Origin: Cellvibrionaceae bacterium
GTDB lineage: Bacteria; Pseudomonadota; Gammaproteobacteria; Pseudomonadales; Cellvibrionaceae
Length of the DNA: 9,988 nt
Assembly: GCA_025800435.1 (NCBI GenBank)
Contig: JAOXRV010000781.1
Span: 1-9,988 of the forward strand
Direction of reading: 5' to 3'
Of the stretch, positions 5,455 through 9,988 are shown piece by piece. Every line of letters begins with the position of its first letter. Position 1 is the stretch's first letter. The notes under the pieces were generated by a model, which did not search any database, had not been told where the DNA came from, and saw nothing but the letters and a program-made list of their open reading frames with translations. The position numbers and the translations under genes were made by a program.

Positions 5455-7662
5455 ATGAGTAATGTTTCTGACACAGGTCCTAAGCCCCCGCTTGGGGTAT
5501 TGGTTCGCCACCCCTATCTGGTTGCCCTGGCGGTATTTTTACTGTGCCTGATGACCTGCACAGCACTGCTGTTTTATGAGGCCAACCGCCTAAAGAGCCT
5601 GCGCCAATACAATGCCCTGACCGAGATGCTGGCGATTAAATCCCGGCTGGAAAGCGCCATGCTCAGCCACAGCTTGATGCTTTGGGGGTTGCACGCTAAT
5701 TTGGTGTTAGAGCCCGACATCGATCAGGCCAAATTCGAGATCTTAAGCCGAAGCTTTCTAGACCACGACACCCAGATGCAAGGCCTGGCTTGGCTGCCCG
5801 CTGATAGCTGGCAGGCATCTTTTAATGATTCGCGCCTGCGCACCTTTGGGCTGCAGCGACAGAACCTGGAAATTCCCCGCTCTGATTTACACCAAGCGGT
5901 GCTGGCTGGGCAGATGTCTCTGGCTGGGCCATTGACCATGGCCGATGGCCTTGAGTATTTGTATATTTTTTTACCAGTACAGGCTGAGGGTGAAAGTCTG
6001 GGGGTGGTGATGGGCTTGGTCAAGCATCGCGCCATGCTCTCTTATGCCGGCGTCGATTCGCCCAATCTGCCCGAGGCGGTGGCCCTGCGTTGGCTGGATG
6101 CAGACGGCAGCCCAGATCATGTGTTTTACGGCAGCGAAGAGGTGTTTGCGCGCTCTAGTGTGCAGCTGAATGTAGACCTGCCCGAGGGCCGCTGGTTACT
6201 AGCGGTGGATGTGGACGGCAGTAACTGGGCCAGCGCCGGCCTTCGCCTGGCCAGCGCGGCGCTATTAAGTTTAATTGTATCGCTGATATTGGGCATGGCC
6301 ACCTATGTGGTGGTGCGCAGTTATGCCCGCCGCGAACAAGCGGTAGAGTCGGCCACATACCGGGCCAACTACGATGCCCTGACCGGTTTAATGAACCGAA
6401 ATTTCTTCTCTAGCCAGCTGCAGCAGGCCATCAACCGCCATGGCCGCGAGCAGGGCAAGTTCTCGTTGATGTTTATCGATCTGGATTATTTCAAACAGGT
6501 TAACGATACCTGGGGGCATTCGGCCGGGGATGCTTTGCTGCAGGAGCTATCCGGTCGTTTAATGGCCTTTGTGCGCAAAAGCGATTTAGTGGCACGCCTG
6601 GCCGGCGATGAATTTGTGGTGTTGATGAACAACGCCGAAAGCGCGACCCAGGTAGAGTTATTGGCCAACCGTATCTTAAGCTATTTAAGCCAGCCCTACG
6701 AAGTGGCCGGGCAAAAGCTGTCGATAAGCTCTAGCATTGGTATTGCGGTTTACCCGGATGATGGTGAGACCGCCGAGTCTATTCTCAGTCACTCGGATAC
6801 CGCCATGTATGCGGCTAAAAAAGCTGGCCGCAACCGGGTCAGCTTTTTTAATGATGCCATGCGCCACGAGGCCCAGTACCAACTGTTGCTGCACAATGAA
6901 ATCCTAAACGGTATCGAGCAAAACCAGTTTGAGGTTTACTACCAACCGATTTTAGATTTAGAAAGCAAAACCCTTCGCAAGTGCGAGGCACTGCTGCGCT
7001 GGCACCACCCCGAGCGCGGTCAAATTACCCCGGACCAGTTTATCCCGGTGGCGGAAAATACCGGTGCTATACGCCCATTGGGGCGCTGGGTGCTAGAGCA
7101 AGTGTGTAAAGATTTTAAGGACTGGCAGGATGGCGGCTTGGATCTCAGTGTATCCATTAACCGCTCGGTAGCGGAGTTTTATCCATCGGGCTCCCACAAA
7201 GAGTGGGTGGAGCTGGTACACAGTTACGACATTAGCCCGGATCGGATAATCTTTGAAATTACCGAATCCCTGTTTATGGACAGCAACGATGCGCCGGTGG
7301 CTGAGCTAAAGGAAATGCGCAGCAATGGCTTTCGCTTTGCCATTGATGACTTTGGCACTGGCTATTCGGCCATTAATTATCTGCGCAACTACCCGGTGGA
7401 TTTTATTAAGGTCGATAAATCTTTTGTGTTTGATATTTTGGAAAATGAGCAGAGCCGCACTCTGGTTGAGGTTATTATCAAACTGGGCAAGGCCCTATCG
7501 ATTGATGTGATTGCCGAAGGGGTGGAAAACCAGGCTCAGCTGCATGTGCTGCAGGTTTACCAGTGTGATTGTATTCAAGGCTATTATTTGGCTAAGCCCA
7601 TGCCGGCAAATCAGCTGATTGATTTTGTGCTCGATTTTCAGCAGCGCCAGTGGGACAGCTAA
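5455..7662 (+). CDS. Membrane-bound CHASE-like/GGDEF/EAL c-di-GMP signalling protein
   Basis: The protein has 735 residues: helix about 19-41, a periplasmic segment 45-262 resembling CHASE domains (GLAWLPADSW, AGPLTMADGLEYLYIFLPV), a second helix 265-288, then GGDEF (about 303-465) and EAL (about 475-725). The GGDEF signature is A383-GDEF; Ala replaces the first Gly, a variant reported active in some cyclases. The inhibitory RxxD is present (R374-D377, five residues before). The EAL domain keeps its metal and catalytic set: E511 of EAL, N569, E601 (FEITES), D631-D632 (DDFGTG), K652 and E688 (AEGVE). It should therefore hydrolyse c-di-GMP; synthesis is possible but unproven. The periplasmic domain presumably senses a small ligand. 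ATG 5455 is the first possible start after an in-frame stop; no clear Shine-Dalgarno is visible. Its stop overlaps the next ATG. Confidence 0.95.
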   Translation: MSNVSDTGPKPPLGVLVRHPYLVALAVFLLCLMTCTALLFYEANRLKSLRQYNALTEMLAIKSRLESAMLSHSLMLWGLHANLVLEPDIDQAKFEILSRSFLDHDTQMQGLAWLPADSWQASFNDSRLRTFGLQRQNLEIPRSDLHQAVLAGQMSLAGPLTMADGLEYLYIFLPVQAEGESLGVVMGLVKHRAMLSYAGVDSPNLPEAVALRWLDADGSPDHVFYGSEEVFARSSVQLNVDLPEGRWLLAVDVDGSNWASAGLRLASAALLSLIVSLILGMATYVVVRSYARREQAVESATYRANYDALTGLMNRNFFSSQLQQAINRHGREQGKFSLMFIDLDYFKQVNDTWGHSAGDALLQELSGRLMAFVRKSDLVARLAGDEFVVLMNNAESATQVELLANRILSYLSQPYEVAGQKLSISSSIGIAVYPDDGETAESILSHSDTAMYAAKKAGRNRVSFFNDAMRHEAQYQLLLHNEILNGIEQNQFEVYYQPILDLESKTLRKCEALLRWHHPERGQITPDQFIPVAENTGAIRPLGRWVLEQVCKDFKDWQDGGLDLSVSINRSVAEFYPSGSHKEWVELVHSYDISPDRIIFEITESLFMDSNDAPVAELKEMRSNGFRFAIDDFGTGYSAINYLRNYPVDFIKVDKSFVFDILENEQSRTLVEVIIKLGKALSIDVIAEGVENQAQLHVLQVYQCDCIQGYYLAKPMPANQLIDFVLDFQQRQWDS

Positions 7663-8285
7663 TGTCGCTACAATACTGGCAGCAGGTCTATCAAAACCTT
7701 GGTGCTAAACCTTCTCTGCAGGACGATTACTTATGCCCCCTGCTGCGACAACACAGTGGCAGAGCATTGGATATTGGCTGTGGCCTGGGCCAAGATAGCT
7801 GGCTATTGCGGCAGCTTGGCTTTGAGGTGATCAGCAGCGACTTCAGTGCCGAGGCCCTGGCTTTAGGAATACAGCAGGGGTTTATCGATCAGCCCCTACA
7901 GGCAGATCTGCGCCAGCTGGGGGCGATGCTGGCGCCGCGCAGCTTTGATTTACTATTGGCCAATCTTTCCCTGCATTATTTTGAGCGCGAGCAGATGGCC
8001 GCTCAAATTTTGCCCTCCCTATTTGCCTTGTTAAAGCCCGGTGGCCAGTTTGTTGGCTGTTTTAACAGCCTGGATGATACTAACTACGGCGCCGATCGGG
8101 CCGATGCCGATGGCTATTACCGCGATGACTACGCCGGTGAAGCGCGCTTAAAGGTGTTTTATAGCGAGCCCCAGCTGCGGACCCTATTTGAACCTTACGG
8201 CCAATGCCAGATAAATGCCAGCAGCACTGAGCGCTTTGGCCGGCGCAAGTCGGTCTATTTGCTAAGCCTAGAGCTTAAAGTTTAG
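7662..8285 (+). CDS. Class I SAM-dependent methyltransferase
   Basis: This 207-residue Rossmann-fold methyltransferase (Methyltransf_11/25 type) carries motif I LDIGCGLG at 36-43, the acidic residue ending strand 2 at D60 (ISSDFS), the strand-4 segment FDLLLANLSLHYF, and the post-motif LLKPGGQFVG. There is no obvious substrate-recognition domain, so the acceptor is unknown; small thiopurine-methyltransferase- or tellurite-resistance-like enzymes look similar. The ATG at 7662 overlaps the stop of the GGDEF-EAL gene (TAATG, 7660-7664), with a GGGA 6 nt upstream inside that gene, so translation is probably coupled. A GTG at 7650 in frame is possible but less likely. The TAG stop overlaps the convergent GS gene by 4 bases. 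Confidence 0.9.
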   Translation: MSLQYWQQVYQNLGAKPSLQDDYLCPLLRQHSGRALDIGCGLGQDSWLLRQLGFEVISSDFSAEALALGIQQGFIDQPLQADLRQLGAMLAPRSFDLLLANLSLHYFEREQMAAQILPSLFALLKPGGQFVGCFNSLDDTNYGADRADADGYYRDDYAGEARLKVFYSEPQLRTLFEPYGQCQINASSTERFGRRKSVYLLSLELKV

Positions 8286-9658
8286 ATACAACGCAAATAG
8301 CTTTTGTATTCCAACGCTGTCACCTGGCTTTGAAACTCGTTTAGCTCCTGCCAATTGCACAGGCTGTAGTGCTTGTGAAAGGTTTCACCAAAATACTGTT
8401 TAATAAAAGCCGATTGTTCAAACAGTGCCAGGGCCTGGGGCCAAAAGCGCGGCAGGCTGGGTTCGCACTGGCTATAGGCATCGCCCTCAATTGGGGTGTC
8501 GGCTTTTAGCTTTTGCTCCATGCCCATCAGCGCACCGGCCAGGACTGAGGCCAATAACAAATAGGGGTTGCAATCGGCGCCGCCAATACGGTGTTCAATG
8601 CGCCGGGCAGCTGGCTCGCCGGCGGGTACGCGCAGGGCCACGGTGCGGTTTTCATAGCCCCAGCAGGGGGCGGTGGGGGCGTGGCTGCCGGCCATAAAGC
8701 GGCGGTAAGAATTGGTGTTGGGGGCAAAAATGGCCATGCTTTCAGCCATGGTCTGGGCCAGCCCGGCGATGGCACTGCGCAGCTCGGCACTGCCGGCTTC
8801 GCCGCCGTCGCTAAAAATATTTTCGCCTTGATCGTTCAAGCAGCTAAAGTGCAAGTGCATGCCGTTGCCGGCCAGCTCGCCAAAGGGCTTGGCCATAAAG
8901 CTGGCGATATAGCCGTGCTTGCGCGCCACCTCGCGAATACAGCGCTTAAGCATAAAGGCCGCATCGGCGGCTGCCACTGGGTCGGGCAGGTGGTTTAAAT
9001 TAATTTCATACTGGGAGGGTGCGGCCTCTTTAATAAAAGTGTCTGCCGGTAGGCCCAGCTCGGCGCAGGCATTGCGCAGCTCGTCAAACAGCTCGCGCAA
9101 CTCGTGCATGCTGTCGAGGTGATAGGGCTGGCCGCCCAGTTGGGTTTGGCCATCGCCGTCGACACTGGTGTGGCGGGGGCGGCCGTCGGCCTCGGTGTCG
9201 GCCTGCAGTAAAAAAAACTCCATCTCCAGCGCCACTACTGGGGTTAGTCCCTTGGCCCGGTAAGCTTGGCTTAGGCGCTGCAAAATATTGCGCGGGTCGC
9301 TGGGGTTGGGGCTGCCGTCCATCTCGCCCATGGTTACTTGCAGCTGGGCGGTATCTGGGCGCCAGGGCAGGGCGCTGAGGCTTTCAATCACCGGCAGGCA
9401 GAGCCCATCGGCATCGCCGGTGGCAAACACAATCTGTTCTAAATCTCGCCCCCAAACGTCCATGCTCAAGGCGGTAACAGGCAGTTTAAAACCGCCATTA
9501 AACACCTTGGCCAGGTTTTCCCGGGGGATCAGCTTGCCGCGCAGCAGGCCGTTGTAGTCGCACAGAAAAACCTCAACCGTGTCTACGCCCGGGTTGGCCT
9601 GTAAAAAATCTTGGGCCTGTTGCCAGGGTGCCTTGGTGTCGCTGGGTAAGCTGTTCAT
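8282..9658 (-). CDS. Glutamine synthetase-family ligase (gamma-glutamylpolyamine synthetase-like)
   Basis: This 458-residue protein has the GS beta-grasp plus catalytic fold. It begins with CDYNGLLRGKLIP (33-45), like PuuA/PauA enzymes, which ligate glutamate to putrescine or other polyamines using ATP. Active-site residues are present: E145 and E147 (EMEF), E211 and E218 (KEAAPSQYE), H268 (GNGMHLH), NRTVALRVP, and RRIEHRIGGADCNPYL with the usual Glu and Arg. It lacks the Tyr adenylylation segment (NLYDLPP type) of GlnA, so nitrogen-control GS I is unlikely. Substrate is inferred only from resemblance; no puuB, puuC or puuD partner is visible here, and other gamma-glutamyl ligase roles are possible. 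ATG 9658 has a weak GAG upstream. The gene lies 56 nt after the TonB receptor stop on the same strand, with a hairpin between. Confidence 0.9.
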   Translation of the reverse strand: MNSLPSDTKAPWQQAQDFLQANPGVDTVEVFLCDYNGLLRGKLIPRENLAKVFNGGFKLPVTALSMDVWGRDLEQIVFATGDADGLCLPVIESLSALPWRPDTAQLQVTMGEMDGSPNPSDPRNILQRLSQAYRAKGLTPVVALEMEFFLLQADTEADGRPRHTSVDGDGQTQLGGQPYHLDSMHELRELFDELRNACAELGLPADTFIKEAAPSQYEINLNHLPDPVAAADAAFMLKRCIREVARKHGYIASFMAKPFGELAGNGMHLHFSCLNDQGENIFSDGGEAGSAELRSAIAGLAQTMAESMAIFAPNTNSYRRFMAGSHAPTAPCWGYENRTVALRVPAGEPAARRIEHRIGGADCNPYLLLASVLAGALMGMEQKLKADTPIEGDAYSQCEPSLPRFWPQALALFEQSAFIKQYFGETFHKHYSLCNWQELNEFQSQVTALEYKSYLRCI

Positions 9659-9672
9659 AGGGGGCTCGTGTT

Positions 9673-9698
9673 AAAAGGGTGGCCCCAAGCGGGGCCAC
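9673..9698 (-). terminator. Terminator-like hairpin between TonB receptor and GS gene
   Basis: GTGGCCCC and GGGGCCAC pair perfectly (8 bp, 9679-9686 with 9691-9698) around an AAGC loop. On the minus strand the stem is followed by CCC and then four T. It lies 16 nt after the TonB receptor stop. The T-run is short, so termination may be partial, and only about 14 bases remain before the GS ATG. Confidence 0.7.
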
Positions 9699-9714
9699 TG
9701 ATAGGGCTTATCGA

Positions 9715-9988
9715 TTAAAAGTCGTAGCTAAACTCAATGCCGACGGTACGGGGTTTAGATACCCACACCTGGGTGTTGGTAATGCCGTAACCGTAGGCGT
9801 TGTCGAGGTCGGCATTGGCCCAGCCGCGCTCGAAGTACTCTTCGCTAAACAGGTTTTCAATCCAGATAAGGGCCTGCCACTGTTGCTCGCTGTCGTAGCC
9901 AAAACGCAGATTGGTTTCGTGGTGGCTCTGTTGGGCAATGTAGTCATTGTTATCCAAGTCGCTGTATTGCTTGCCCTGGTAAAAGTGC
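9715..9988 (-). CDS. TonB-dependent outer-membrane receptor, C-terminal fragment (5' end beyond the window)
   Basis: The last 91 codons of a frame enter from the right edge. The sequence is alternating beta-barrel type with the family's ending: NLRFGYD, then WIENLFSEEYFERGW (the NLF-DE-YF pattern of the penultimate strands), then PRTVGIEFSYDF with a terminal Phe, the outer-membrane assembly signal for BamA. The frame stays open upstream through TFYQGKQYSDLDNN, so the TTG at 9957 is not a start. These receptors import siderophores, vitamin B12, glycans or other large nutrients using TonB energy; the substrate cannot be told from the C-terminus. It is followed by a terminator-like hairpin and the GS-family gene. 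Confidence 0.9.
   Translation of the reverse strand, partial: HFYQGKQYSDLDNNDYIAQQSHHETNLRFGYDSEQQWQALIWIENLFSEEYFERGWANADLDNAYGYGITNTQVWVSKPRTVGIEFSYDF

Noticed and set aside
7650..7661. GTG at 7650 as the methyltransferase start
   Set aside because: It would add four residues inside the upstream gene. The ATG at 7662 forms the common TAATG coupling arrangement with a usable GGGA before it.
1..9988. CRISPR array, insertion sequence, integrase or att-like direct repeats near the tRNA
   Set aside because: I looked for regularly spaced repeats, terminal inverted repeats, and a duplicated tRNA 3' end, and saw none. The tRNA is flanked by its own promoter and terminator and shows no sign of integration.

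Overview
The window looks like ordinary chromosomal sequence from a Gram-negative gammaproteobacterium, probably a free-living aquatic type. Evidence: a YchF very close to the E. coli protein, an elongator tRNA-Met with encoded CCA, the C-terminus of a TonB-dependent outer-membrane receptor, a proton-coupled peptide transporter and a membrane-bound c-di-GMP enzyme. By eye it is moderately GC-rich with even base and codon use. I see no insertion sequence, integrase, CRISPR array, prophage gene or att-like repeat. The species cannot be named from the sequence alone.

Left part (1-1296). The left edge cuts a minus-strand RHS/YD-repeat protein with a Sec signal peptide. It starts at a GTG at 902, behind a leader with a perfect TATAAT box and a 12-bp palindrome of LacI-family type. 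Upstream lie a strong hairpin terminator and the minus-strand tRNA-Met(CAT), with its own TTGACA promoter and GC-rich discriminator.

Centre (1297-5413). Minus strand: ychF, from a good sigma70-type promoter, followed by an EamA/DMT-family transporter whose start is set by a clear Shine-Dalgarno. Plus strand, divergent from ychF: a POT/PTR2 peptide:H+ symporter ending in a strong terminator.

Right part (5455-9988). Plus strand: a CHASE-like/GGDEF/EAL protein (AGDEF variant, RxxD I-site present, EAL residues intact) translationally coupled through TAATG to a small SAM methyltransferase. That gene overlaps tail-to-tail by 4 bp with a minus-strand glutamine synthetase-family gene (PuuA/gamma-glutamylpolyamine synthetase-like). 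Behind it on the minus strand is the C-terminal end of a TonB-dependent receptor, with a terminator-like hairpin between the two.

Functionally the region is housekeeping (tRNA, YchF) plus nutrient uptake and signalling (peptide transport, TonB receptor, amine or glutamate ligase, c-di-GMP turnover). I found no convincing undescribed system. The best leads are the operator-like palindrome in the RHS promoter, the unseen C-terminus of the secreted RHS protein, the coupled GGDEF-EAL/methyltransferase pair, and the hairpin between the TonB receptor and the GS gene. No gene-free stretch exceeds 300 bases; the longest is 3402-3691 (290 bases).
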